A model generated the notes under the pieces. It was not told the origin of the DNA, searched no databases, and saw only the letters and a list, made by a program, of their open reading frames with translations. From NCBI RefSeq assembly GCF_000018545.1, contig NC_012587.1, positions 3,556,001-3,620,000 on the forward strand: a stretch of DNA of 64,000 nucleotides, in the 5' to 3' direction. Each line of letters starts with the position of its first letter. Position 1 is the stretch's first letter. Shown in pieces: positions 53,525 to 61,993 of the stretch. A program made the position numbers and the translations under genes. Source of the DNA: Sinorhizobium fredii NGR234 (GTDB lineage: Bacteria; Pseudomonadota; Alphaproteobacteria; Rhizobiales; Rhizobiaceae).

Positions 53525-53654
53525 GCCCCTCATCCGCCTGCCGGCACCTTCTCCCCGCCAGCGGGGCGAAGGGGGCATGCCGCACCGCCCAATTCCGCTC
53601 TCCCCGCTGCGGGGAGAGGGCCAGTCCTCGGGTTAAACCCGAGGAGAGGGGCAA
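53525..53654. repeat. Composite rhizobial intergenic palindrome, inverted relative to 299-433
   Basis: GCCCCTCATCCGCCTGCCGG, a CTTCTCCCCGCC/GCGGGGCGAAGG hairpin, CTCTCCCCGCTGCGGGGAGAG and CCTCGGGTTAAACCCGAGGA, ending AGGGGC. The same three blocks stand in the opposite orientation at 299-433. It follows the glcB stop by 24 bp. Confidence 0.78.
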
Positions 53655-53684
53655 ATCAATTCGGGACCACCACCGTTGATGGCA

Positions 53685-53720
53685 AACGAAAGGCCGCCGG
53701 CATTCGACCGGCGGCCCTTC
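53685..53720 (-). terminator. Terminator of the L,D-transpeptidase gene
   Basis: Minus strand: GGGCCGCCGG-TCGAATG-CCGGCGGCCTTTCGTTTG. An 8 to 9-bp GC-rich stem with a T-containing tail, 21 bp past the stop codon. Confidence 0.75.
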
Positions 53721-53740
53721 GCATTTCAAGCTGCGGATAA

Positions 53741-54415
53741 CTACTGCTGCACGACGACCCGCGCATTGCGACCCGGGCGAACCCGCGAATAAAGGTCGAT
53801 GATGTCCTGGTTCATCAGCCGGATGCAGCCGGACGAGGCGGCGGTGCCGATCGAGGACCATTCTGGCGTGCCGTGCAGGCGGAAGAGCGTGTCCCTGCCT
53901 TCCTCGTTGAAGAGGTAGAGCGCGCGGGCACCGAGCGGATTGGTGATGCCGGGGCCCATGCCCTCTTCGACATATTTGGCGACTTCCGGCTTGCGCTCGG
54001 CCATCTCCTTAGGCGGGTGCCAGGTCGGCCATTCCTGCTTCCAGGCGACATAGGCCTCGCCTTCCCAGGCGAAACCCGCCTTGCCGACGCCGATGCCGTA
54101 GCGCACTGCCTTGCCGCCCGGCAAAACGTAATAGAGGAAGCGATTCGGCGTGTTGACGACGATCGTGCCCGGCCGCTCCCTGGTGTCATAGTTGACGATC
54201 TGGCGGTGGAATCGCTGGTCCAGGCGGTTGATCGGAATGGCCGGCAACGGATAGCCGTGGTCCTCGACGGCGCCATAATTGCTTGTAAAGATCTGATTCG
54301 TCGCGACTTTCTGGCCCTCGGGAGCGGAGCCTGCGGTGGACGTCGTTTGCGAGCAGCCGGCGATGAAGACAGTCGCCGCCAGACTGCACAAAAGGAGGGC
54401 GTTGCGGAAGCGCAT
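53741..54415 (-). CDS. L,D-transpeptidase (YkuD/ErfK family) lipoprotein
   Basis: 224 aa. Signal ends at a lipobox, FIAGCS, so it is anchored by Cys21 to a membrane. The catalytic site is FRLHGTPEWSSIGTAASSGC followed by IRLMNQD, with His and Cys of the YkuD fold. Forms 3-3 cross-links in peptidoglycan or links lipoproteins to it. It reads divergently from mmcB, with a 176-bp gap and its own terminator. Confidence 0.9.
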   Translation of the reverse strand: MRFRNALLLCSLAATVFIAGCSQTTSTAGSAPEGQKVATNQIFTSNYGAVEDHGYPLPAIPINRLDQRFHRQIVNYDTRERPGTIVVNTPNRFLYYVLPGGKAVRYGIGVGKAGFAWEGEAYVAWKQEWPTWHPPKEMAERKPEVAKYVEEGMGPGITNPLGARALYLFNEEGRDTLFRLHGTPEWSSIGTAASSGCIRLMNQDIIDLYSRVRPGRNARVVVQQ

Positions 54416-54591
54416 GGGGGTCTCGTAAAAGGGAATCAGGAAAATCGGGGGGAGAGTGCCCGGCCGTCAGCTTATTTGCGATTGCAGTGCACTGCGCAAG
54501 GGATTGCGCCGCCGCAATTCGGCCGAAATGTGCAAATTCCGTGACGATGGCTTTTTTGCAACAAGGGATGTGACGTGGACGGGAGTGGCCG

Positions 54592-55134
54592 ATGACGATC
54601 CTATCGATCCATGGCGACAATCCCCTCGCCGACGGGCGCCAGTCCGAGCGGGCGCTGAAGGTGCGCCGCGGCGTGCAGCGGTTGTTCATGGAATTGCGCC
54701 ACGCGGTGCTGCCGGAATTGACGCTCGCCAGCGGCCGGCGTGCCGACCTGATCTCGATTTCCCCGAAGGGCGAAATCTGGATCGTCGAAATCAAGACCTC
54801 GATCGAGGACTTCCGTGTCGACCGCAAGTGGCCGGACTACCGGCTTCATTGCGACAGGCTGTTCTTCGCCACCCATGCGCAGGTGCCGCTCGACATCTTT
54901 CCGGAGGAATGCGGCCTCCTGCTCTCCGATGGCTATGAAGCGCACATGCTGCGCGAGGCGCCGGAACATCGGCTGGCGCCGGCGACGCGAAAGTCGGTGA
55001 CGCAGGCCTTTGCCCGCACCGCGGCGCAGCGGCTGATGCTCGCCGAATGGGCGGCGGAGCGCAACGGCGAACTCGGCGAATCGATCCGCGATATCGTCGG
55101 CGGTTCGCGCGATGCAGCCGCCGAGGCGGATTGA
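54592..55134 (+). CDS. mmcB: MmcB-family PD-(D/E)XK DNA-repair protein
   Basis: 180 aa. Nuclease-like core ASGRRADLISISPKGEIWIV followed by EIKTS gives the Asp, Glu and Lys of the PD-(D/E)XK fold; later KWPDYRLHCDRLFFAT and FPEECGLLLSDG are family marks. MmcB is a small alphaproteobacterial protein for mitomycin C damage repair in Caulobacter. It stands alone here and converges head-on with actR, ending 1 bp short of the actR stop. Confidence 0.85.
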   Translation: MTILSIHGDNPLADGRQSERALKVRRGVQRLFMELRHAVLPELTLASGRRADLISISPKGEIWIVEIKTSIEDFRVDRKWPDYRLHCDRLFFATHAQVPLDIFPEECGLLLSDGYEAHMLREAPEHRLAPATRKSVTQAFARTAAQRLMLAEWAAERNGELGESIRDIVGGSRDAAAEAD

Positions 55135-55716
55135 CTACTTCGGTGCGCGCTTCGCCAGGATGCGCTGCAGTGTGCGGCGGTGCATGTTGAGCCGCCGCGC
55201 CGTCTCCGAGACGTTGCGTTCGCACATCTCGTAGACGCGCTGGATGTGTTCCCAGCGCACCCGATCGGCCGACATCGGATTTTCCGGCAGCTCGACGCGC
55301 TCGCCCTGGCGACGCACCAGGGCGGCGAAGATTTCGTCGGCATCGGCCGGCTTGGCGAGATAGTCGAGCGCCCCCAGCTTCACCGCATTCACCGCCGTGG
55401 CGATGTTGCCATAGCCGGTCAGCACGATCATCCGTGTGTCGCCGCGCCGGCCGCGGATGGCCTCGATGACGTCGAGGCCGCTGCCGTCGCCCAGCCTCAG
55501 GTCTATGACGGCGTGCTTCGGCGGGTTCGTCTTGGCCTTGGCGATGCCCTCGGCCACGGATTCGGCGATTTCGACCGTGAAGCCGCGGGCCTCCATGGCG
55601 CGCGCCAGGCGACGCAGGAAGGGACCGTCGTCATCGACGATCAGAAGCGTTTTATCCGCTCCGATCAGTTCGGCATCTGCAGGGGTGGCGTGGGCGCCCG
55701 TCGATTTTTCGCTCAT
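55135..55716 (-). CDS. actR: Response regulator ActR (RegA/PrrA family)
   Basis: 193 aa. Receiver with acidic VDDD at 27-30, Asp72 in HAVIDLRLGDGSGLDVI, MIVLTGYGNIATAVNAVKLG and Lys in DYLAKPADADE. A short linker leads to a Fis-type helix-turn-helix, VRWEHIQRVYEMCERNVSET followed by ARRLNMHRRTLQRIL. This is the RegA signature. Partner of ActS in redox, acid, nitrogen and CO2 gene control. 84 bp after actS. Confidence 0.95.
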   Translation of the reverse strand: MSEKSTGAHATPADAELIGADKTLLIVDDDGPFLRRLARAMEARGFTVEIAESVAEGIAKAKTNPPKHAVIDLRLGDGSGLDVIEAIRGRRGDTRMIVLTGYGNIATAVNAVKLGALDYLAKPADADEIFAALVRRQGERVELPENPMSADRVRWEHIQRVYEMCERNVSETARRLNMHRRTLQRILAKRAPK

Positions 55717-55800
55717 TCTTTCAAATCCGGAGCCACAATTGGGCAGTTGCGCTGAAATTATGTGGGTTTTCCTATCAGGTCTTCAATAAACTGCCAAAAA

Positions 55801-57114
55801 TCATTTCGCCAGTTTCGTATCCATCAGGGCGCGCGGCCATTCGACGCTGACCCGGGCACCGGGAGCATTTTCAAAGCGAAGCCGAGCGCCGGATCGCTCC
55901 AGCAGCGTCTTGGCGATGAAGAGGCCGAGCCCGAGCCCGCCGGCGCTGTCCTCCTTTTGCCGCCGCGTCACGTATGGTTCGCCGATTCTCGCGAGGATAT
56001 CCGGAGAAAAGCCGTCGCCATCGTCCTCGATCGTCACCTTGACGCGCTCCGTGGTGTGTTCGACGGTCACCGTCACGGCCTCGCGCGCATAGTCGACGGC
56101 ATTTTCGAGAAGGTTTCCGAGGCCGTAGAGGATACCCGCATTGCGGTTGCCGACGGGCTCGCTGGCCCGGTCGCCTTTCTCGACGAGCTTGATCTGGATG
56201 CCGAATTCGCGATGCGGCGCCATCACCTCCTCGATCAGCGAGGAAAGCGGCAAGAGCCGCATATGCTCCTCGCTCTCGGAGGACAGCGTCGTCAGTCGTT
56301 TCAGGATGTCGCGGCAACGCTCGCTCTGGCTGCGCAGCAGATGGACGTCCTCGCCGAAGCGAGGGTCGTCGCCAAGCTCCCGCTCCATCTCCTTGGCGAC
56401 AACGGTAATCGTGGCAAGCGGCGTGCCGAGTTCGTGGGCGGCGGCCGCCGCGAGCCCGTCGAGTTGCGACAGGTGCTTTTCGCGCTGGAGCACCAGTTCG
56501 GTCGCCGTCAGCGCCTCCGAGAGCTCGCTCGCCTCGAGCGACACACGATAGGTGTAGAAGGCGGCAAAGGCCGTCATCGAGACGATCGCGAACCAGACGC
56601 CGGCCGTCAGCACGCGCGGCATCAACAGGACGGTGCCGGGATACCAGGGCAGCGGAAAGGGCGAGAACGCGAGCGCCGTGACGCCGATTACCGCGAACAC
56701 GGCGAGCACGATGCTGTGCGGCTTCGGCTGCGAGGCGGACGAGATGATCACCGGCACGCAGAGCAGCGGCGCAAACGGATTGGTGAGCCCGCCGGTGATG
56801 AACAGGAGTGCCGTCAGCTGTGCCAGATCGAGACCGAGCAAGGCGAAGGCGGCCGGCGCAGTCAGGCGATGCGTCGGCGGGAAGCGAATGGTGAGAAAGA
56901 CATTGAGCAGCGCCAAGCTGGCGATCAGCAGCGAGCAGGAGACGAGCGGCAGTGGGAACCGCAGCCACAGCGCCGTGACGATGACGGCCACGGCCTGGCC
57001 GCCGACCGCCAGCCAGCGCAGCCGCACCAGTGTCTGCAGCCTCAGGCTGCGATTGCTGTTGATCTCATTGTGGTCGAGTGTCATCGTCGCCATTCTGCCT
57101 ATCCGTTCCCCCAT
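55801..57114 (-). CDS. actS: Redox sensor histidine kinase ActS (RegB/PrrB family)
   Basis: 437 aa from ATG 57114 with GAAGG 5 nt before; ATG at 57093 or 57084 are alternatives. Six N-terminal membrane helices. The quinone-sensing loop GGLTNPFAPLL, with the GGxxNPF pattern, lies in helix pair 3-4. H-box LAAAAAHELGTPLATITVVA follows, then QSERCRDILKRL with the redox-active Cys of RegB, and HATPase GGLGLGLFIAKTLL. So both sensing sites of RegB are kept. Confidence 0.95.
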   Translation of the reverse strand: MGERIGRMATMTLDHNEINSNRSLRLQTLVRLRWLAVGGQAVAVIVTALWLRFPLPLVSCSLLIASLALLNVFLTIRFPPTHRLTAPAAFALLGLDLAQLTALLFITGGLTNPFAPLLCVPVIISSASQPKPHSIVLAVFAVIGVTALAFSPFPLPWYPGTVLLMPRVLTAGVWFAIVSMTAFAAFYTYRVSLEASELSEALTATELVLQREKHLSQLDGLAAAAAHELGTPLATITVVAKEMERELGDDPRFGEDVHLLRSQSERCRDILKRLTTLSSESEEHMRLLPLSSLIEEVMAPHREFGIQIKLVEKGDRASEPVGNRNAGILYGLGNLLENAVDYAREAVTVTVEHTTERVKVTIEDDGDGFSPDILARIGEPYVTRRQKEDSAGGLGLGLFIAKTLLERSGARLRFENAPGARVSVEWPRALMDTKLAK

Positions 57115-57161
57115 GCGCCTTCTTTGAAAGTCTAGCGCGATCCGCGAATGACAAACCAGCT

Positions 57162-59624
57162 TTATGTGCCGCGCGGCTTGGCGCGCGCCGTCGGCAGGGC
57201 GTTGGCCGGATCGTCCGGCCAGGGATGCTTGGGATAGCGGCCGCGCATGTCGGCCCTGACGTCCTTCCACGATCCCGCCCAGAAGCCCGGCAGGTCGCGC
57301 GTCGTCTGGATCGGCCGATGGCCGGGCGAGATCAGTTCGAGCAGCAGCGGCAGCCGCCCGTCGCCGATGGTCGGATGCGACTTGAGACCGAACAGTTCCT
57401 GGACGCGGATCGAAAGCAGCGGCTCGTCGCCGTCGTAGTGGATCGGGTGGCGCTGCCCGGTCGGCGCTTCGAAATGCGTCGGGGCGAGCTTGGCGAGGTC
57501 GCGCTGCAGACCATAGGGAACGAGCGACAGAAGACCTTCGGCGAGATCGCGGCCCTTGATCCCGTCAATGCCGCCCGCCTCTCCCTGAAACGGCACGAAC
57601 CATTCCTCGAGGCGGGTAAAGAGCGCCGCATCCGACATGTCCGGCCAGGGCTCGCCGATCGACCGATGCAGAAAGCCGATGCGGTCGCGCAATTGATCCA
57701 CATCCTTCGGGAAGGGGATGGCGGCGAGGCCCAACTGGCGCACCCCGTCGGCGAGCGCCCGCGCCGCCGCCTCGCCGCGCGGCCGCGGCAGCGGCGCCTC
57801 GTCGAAGACGATCACCCCCAGGCGGGTCACCCGGCGGGCTCTGACCTGGCGGCTCGCCCGGTCGAAGAAGCTCTGTTCCTCGGTGACGATCGCCTCGGGC
57901 AGGTGCGCTTCGACCTCCGCCCTGGTGATCTCCGCCGCTGCCAGCACCCGCTGCGCCCCGGCGCGTCCCGTCAGGTCGGCGATCACCAGCATCCCGGCCG
58001 CCGCCAGCCGTTCGGTCTCCGGCACTTCCGCACCGCGTCCGTTGGCCATGACGAAGCGGCCGCGACCGCCACGCTGCAGAGCGATGCGATCCGGGAAGGC
58101 GTGCATCAGCAGCGCCCCCGGCAGGGCGGCCTCGCCCTTGATCCTTGACGCCGTGAGGCCCGCTGCCATGCGTCTGGCAAGCCCGCGCGCCGCCTCCGCC
58201 CGGTCGCTGCGTTCGCTCCGGAACCGGCGCAGCCGATCCTCGATGTCGAGGCTGCTGCCGCCAAGGCCCTGTTCTGTGAGCATCACCGCGATGAGGCAGG
58301 CTTCCGCAGCCAGACCCTCTTCGGCCGCCGATACGGCCATCGCCGCCAGTCGGACAGGCAACGCCAGATCACGGATCTGGTGCCCCCTCGGAGTCAATGC
58401 CCCATGTGCATCGAGGGCCCCCAGTTCGACCAGCAGGCTGCGGGCTTCACGCAGCGTCGTGTCGGGGGGCAGATCGATGAAGCAGAGTGACCCCGGGTCG
58501 GCAACACCCCAATGGGCAAGATCCAGCAAAAGTCCGGAAAGGTCGCTGGCAAGAATCTGCGGCGGGGTGAAGGCGGCAAGGGCCGCCGTCTGGCCGGCGT
58601 GCCATAGCCGGATGGCGACGCCCGGCTCGGTTCGCCCGGCGCGGCCGGCGCGCTGGTCGGCCGAGGCCCGCGACACGCGCACCGTTTCGAGCCGCGTGAT
58701 CCCGGTCGAGGCTTCGAACACCGGAAGCCGCTGCAGGCCGCTGTCGACCACGATGCGCACCCCGTCGATGGTGATCGAGGTTTCGGCGATCGAGGTCGCC
58801 AGCACGATCTTGCGGGTGCCCTTCGGCGCCGGTTGGATCGCCGCATCCTGCTCCTTCTGGCTGAGATTGCCATAGAGCGGCACGATCATCGTGTTCTGGT
58901 CGAAACGCCCGGCCAGGCGCTCGGCCGTCCGGGTGATCTCGGCCTGGCCCGGCAGGAAGGCGAGGATCGAGCCTTGCTCGGACCGGTGCGCCGCGACGAT
59001 GGTGCGAACCACCGCATCCTCGACCCTTTCATCGGTGGTTCTGCTCTCGTATCGGACATCGACCGGATAGCTGCGTCCTTCGCTCTGAAGGACCGGCGCA
59101 TCGCCGAGCAGTCCGGAGACGCGCTCGACATCGAGCGTCGCCGACATGACGATGATCTTCAAATCGCCGCGCAGCGCCGATTGCACGTCGAGCGCCAGCG
59201 CCAGGCCGAAATCGGCATCGAGCGATCGCTCGTGGAACTCGTCGAAAAGCACTGCCGACACGCCGGAAAGCTCCGGATCGTCGAGGATCATCCGGGTGAA
59301 GACGCCCTCGGTCACCACCTCGATCCGCGTCTTCGCCGAGACGCGGTTGTCGAGCCGCATCCGGTAGCCGACCGTCTCGCCGACCTTTTCCGCGAGCAAT
59401 TCGGCCATCCTTCCGGCCGCGGCGCGCGCCGCCAGCCGGCGCGGCTCCAGGAGGATGACCTTGCCGCCGTTCAACCACGTCTGGCCGAGGAGGAAGAGCG
59501 GCACCAGCGTCGTCTTGCCGGCCCCGGGCGGCGCGGACAGCACCACCGACGGAGACGTTTCAAGCGCTTCGCCAAGCGCCGGCAGGATTTCGCGCACGGG
59601 CAGGGATGGAAGCTCGACCGTCAT
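57162..59624 (-). CDS. hrpB: ATP-dependent helicase HrpB
   Basis: 820 aa DEAH/RHA-type helicase. Walker A SAPPGAGKTTLVPLFLL, DEFH box LFDEFHERSLDADFG, SAT motif VMSATLDVERV, motif VI region VSRASADQRAGRAGRTEPG. The long C-terminal HrpB domain is present, ending with GFWAGSWKDVRADMRGRYPK and HPWPDDP. RNA/DNA target unknown. Its ATG overlaps the ABC ATPase stop upstream (ATGA), and its stop is 47 bp before actS. Confidence 0.95.
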   Translation of the reverse strand: MTVELPSLPVREILPALGEALETSPSVVLSAPPGAGKTTLVPLFLLGQTWLNGGKVILLEPRRLAARAAAGRMAELLAEKVGETVGYRMRLDNRVSAKTRIEVVTEGVFTRMILDDPELSGVSAVLFDEFHERSLDADFGLALALDVQSALRGDLKIIVMSATLDVERVSGLLGDAPVLQSEGRSYPVDVRYESRTTDERVEDAVVRTIVAAHRSEQGSILAFLPGQAEITRTAERLAGRFDQNTMIVPLYGNLSQKEQDAAIQPAPKGTRKIVLATSIAETSITIDGVRIVVDSGLQRLPVFEASTGITRLETVRVSRASADQRAGRAGRTEPGVAIRLWHAGQTAALAAFTPPQILASDLSGLLLDLAHWGVADPGSLCFIDLPPDTTLREARSLLVELGALDAHGALTPRGHQIRDLALPVRLAAMAVSAAEEGLAAEACLIAVMLTEQGLGGSSLDIEDRLRRFRSERSDRAEAARGLARRMAAGLTASRIKGEAALPGALLMHAFPDRIALQRGGRGRFVMANGRGAEVPETERLAAAGMLVIADLTGRAGAQRVLAAAEITRAEVEAHLPEAIVTEEQSFFDRASRQVRARRVTRLGVIVFDEAPLPRPRGEAAARALADGVRQLGLAAIPFPKDVDQLRDRIGFLHRSIGEPWPDMSDAALFTRLEEWFVPFQGEAGGIDGIKGRDLAEGLLSLVPYGLQRDLAKLAPTHFEAPTGQRHPIHYDGDEPLLSIRVQELFGLKSHPTIGDGRLPLLLELISPGHRPIQTTRDLPGFWAGSWKDVRADMRGRYPKHPWPDDPANALPTARAKPRGT

Positions 59625-60286
59625 GGCTTCTCCTCCTCGCCGATCCGGATCACCCTGCCGCCCGCCGCCTCGGCATCGGCGCTGTCATGGGTGACAAGAA
59701 TGGCGGGCAGGCCTGCTGCCCTGGCTCTGGAAAAGACCAGTTCGCGCATCTGTTGCCTGAGGGTCGCGTCGAGTTTCGAAAAGGGTTCGTCCAGCAGCAG
59801 AAATTGCGGAGCCGAGACGAGAACCCGCTGTAGCGCCACCCGCGCCTTCTGGCCGCCGGAGAGCGTTTCCGGGTCGCGGTCGAAGAAACCGGCGAGCCCG
59901 ACCTCGTGGAGGGCCCGCTCGGCAAGGGCGTGCCTTGCCTTACGTCCTTTGATCGAGGGCGGTATGGCGAACAAGATGTTGCCGCCGACCGAGAGGTGCG
60001 GAAACAAGAGGGGATCCTGGAACAGGATGCCGGCGTGGCGCCGGTTGGCGGGCATGTCCGTCACGTCTTCCCTGCCGATCAGCAGGCGCCCGCCGGCGTC
60101 GAAGGCCGGATCGAGGAAGCCGCCTGCGAAGGCGAGCAAGGCGGACTTTCCGGAGCCGGACGGCCCCATGATGGTCAGCACCTCACCAGGCATGACCGTT
60201 GCCGAAACGGCAAGCAGGGTTCGCTCCGCCAGCCGTATCGTCACGTCCGCCAGCGTCAGGGGTCTGGTCTTGGCGATTTCCAGCAT
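59621..60286 (-). CDS. ABC transporter ATP-binding protein (YnjD-like)
   Basis: 221 aa, one NBD. Walker A MGPSGSGKSALLAF, Q-loop LFQDPLLFPHLSV, signature LSGGQKARVALQRVL, Walker B FLLLDEPFSKLD and switch VTHD. The closest recognised set is E. coli YnjBCD. It starts directly after the permease stop and its own stop overlaps hrpB. Substrate unknown; YnjBCD is distantly related to thiamine and iron importers. Confidence 0.86.
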   Translation of the reverse strand: MLEIAKTRPLTLADVTIRLAERTLLAVSATVMPGEVLTIMGPSGSGKSALLAFAGGFLDPAFDAGGRLLIGREDVTDMPANRRHAGILFQDPLLFPHLSVGGNILFAIPPSIKGRKARHALAERALHEVGLAGFFDRDPETLSGGQKARVALQRVLVSAPQFLLLDEPFSKLDATLRQQMRELVFSRARAAGLPAILVTHDSADAEAAGGRVIRIGEEEKP

Positions 60287-61993
60287 TCACGTCCTCATTG
60301 CCCGGCGCTTGCGGAATAGCAACTGGGGGGCAAGCGAGGCAATGAGAAATACCAGGAAGGGCAGGGATGCCTGGACGAGCGCATGGATGCCGATCACCCG
60401 CCTGTCGCCGCCCGACGAAAGCGCCACCGCCTCGGTGGCGATCGTCGTGAGCCGCCCCGCGCCGATCAATAGCGTCGGAAGATAGAGGCTGACCGAGACC
60501 GAGAAGCCGACCGCAAAGGCGGTGAGGCAAGCCCGCAGCAGGAGCGGCAGGCGGACGGTCAGAAGGGTTTGCAGCGCCGACTTGCCGAAGCCCGCCGCGA
60601 TCCTTTCGAAGCGTGGATCGAGCTCGCGCCAGGGTGCTGCGAGCGACAACAGCACGTAAGGCAGGACGAACAGGAAATGCACCGCCAACACGCTTCCAAA
60701 GGCTGGCTTGAGACCCGCCGCGACGATCAGGATCTGCAGGCCGAAAACGAAGCTGATCTCCGGCAACAGCAGGGGCAGATAGAGCAGTCGATGGCCGGTT
60801 CCGCTTGCGCGGCCGTTGCGATGGAGCAACAGAACGGCAAGGAACAGGGCGAGCGACGCCGATGAGAGTGCGAGTGCGATCGTGGTGCGAAGCGCTGGCC
60901 AGAGCTGCGGCAGCGTCCGCAGCCAGGCTTGCGGTGTGAGTTTTGCCGGCCAGGCATCCGGAAACTGCCAGAGTCCCGCGATCGACCAGACTCCGAGAAT
61001 GGCGATGCCGACGAAGATGAGAGCCGCACAGGCGGCCATTGCGAAAGCCGAGATGAGCCGCGGCACGGCGTCGTTTCTCAAGCGCCGTCCTGAATAGGTC
61101 AGCCGGGCGAGGACAAAGCGTCCGATTCGTTCGATCAGGAGCCAGATCACCACCGCCGCAAGGACGACGGCAAGCTGCAGCAGGGCGGCCGCCGAGGCGA
61201 GAAACCGTGCGCGGAGGTCGTCATCCGCGGCCCATTGCGCAATCCGCACCGGTAGCGTTGCGGGCAGTTGCGGTCCCAGGATGATGGCGACATCTACGAC
61301 GGAGACCGAGTAGACGAGGACCGCGAAGACGGCCAGGCGCATCTGGCGATAGAGGGCCGGCCAGAGGCTGACGAGAAAGCCGCTCAGGCGCCCATAGCCG
61401 AGCGCTGCCGTCAATTGCCTCGATTGGCGAAGAGGCAACTGCGACAATGCGGCAAGCGCGATCAGGAAGAGGAAGGGGGCCTCCTTAGTGATGAGCCCCG
61501 CGACCATCGACAGCGCAAGCGGATCGTTGGGAACGAGCCATTGCGGCGGCCGCGTGAAGCCTGTCAGTTCCGGCGAAACCAGCCGAATGACAAAGCCCGA
61601 TGGCGCAACGAGGAATGCCAGCGCGAAGGCGGCAGCCGCATGCGGAACCGCAAGCAGCGGCGACACCAGGTGCTGGATGCGGGAGAAGATCGGCGTCCCG
61701 GCGAAGCCTGCCAGAAAGGTGCCGACGATCGCCACGACAGTGCAGGTCGTGGCCAGCCCCGCCACGACACCGGTGAGGGCGGAGCGCAGGATGTGCGGCT
61801 GGCCGGCAAGCTCGGCAAAATGGTCGAGCGTGACGCGCGAGCCGCCGAGCGCCGGCAGATATCCGAAGGCAGGCAGAATGATCCCCGCCACGCCGGCGAG
61901 GATCGGCAGCCCCAGGATGAGGGCAAGCAACGTGTTCGTGGTCAGACCGCGCGATCCTGTCTGCAGCGCCTTGATCCTAGTTGGCCGCCCCAT
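60287..61993 (-). CDS. ABC transporter fused permease (YnjC-like)
   Basis: 568 aa, about 12 hydrophobic helices in two similar halves, each with its own ATPase-contact loop (KSALQTLLTVRLPLLLRA in the second; SLWPALYRQMRLAVFAV in the first). This double permease layout is that of ThiP/FbpB/YnjC. The start at ATG 61993 overlaps the binding-protein gene by 17 nt. A shorter start is not obvious. Confidence 0.85.
   Translation of the reverse strand: MGRPTRIKALQTGSRGLTTNTLLALILGLPILAGVAGIILPAFGYLPALGGSRVTLDHFAELAGQPHILRSALTGVVAGLATTCTVVAIVGTFLAGFAGTPIFSRIQHLVSPLLAVPHAAAAFALAFLVAPSGFVIRLVSPELTGFTRPPQWLVPNDPLALSMVAGLITKEAPFLFLIALAALSQLPLRQSRQLTAALGYGRLSGFLVSLWPALYRQMRLAVFAVLVYSVSVVDVAIILGPQLPATLPVRIAQWAADDDLRARFLASAAALLQLAVVLAAVVIWLLIERIGRFVLARLTYSGRRLRNDAVPRLISAFAMAACAALIFVGIAILGVWSIAGLWQFPDAWPAKLTPQAWLRTLPQLWPALRTTIALALSSASLALFLAVLLLHRNGRASGTGHRLLYLPLLLPEISFVFGLQILIVAAGLKPAFGSVLAVHFLFVLPYVLLSLAAPWRELDPRFERIAAGFGKSALQTLLTVRLPLLLRACLTAFAVGFSVSVSLYLPTLLIGAGRLTTIATEAVALSSGGDRRVIGIHALVQASLPFLVFLIASLAPQLLFRKRRAMRT

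Noticed and set aside
51287..53578. A minus-strand open frame of more than 750 codons opposite glcB
   Set aside because: Mirror of malate synthase codons; no start signal and Arg/Asp/His-rich translation.
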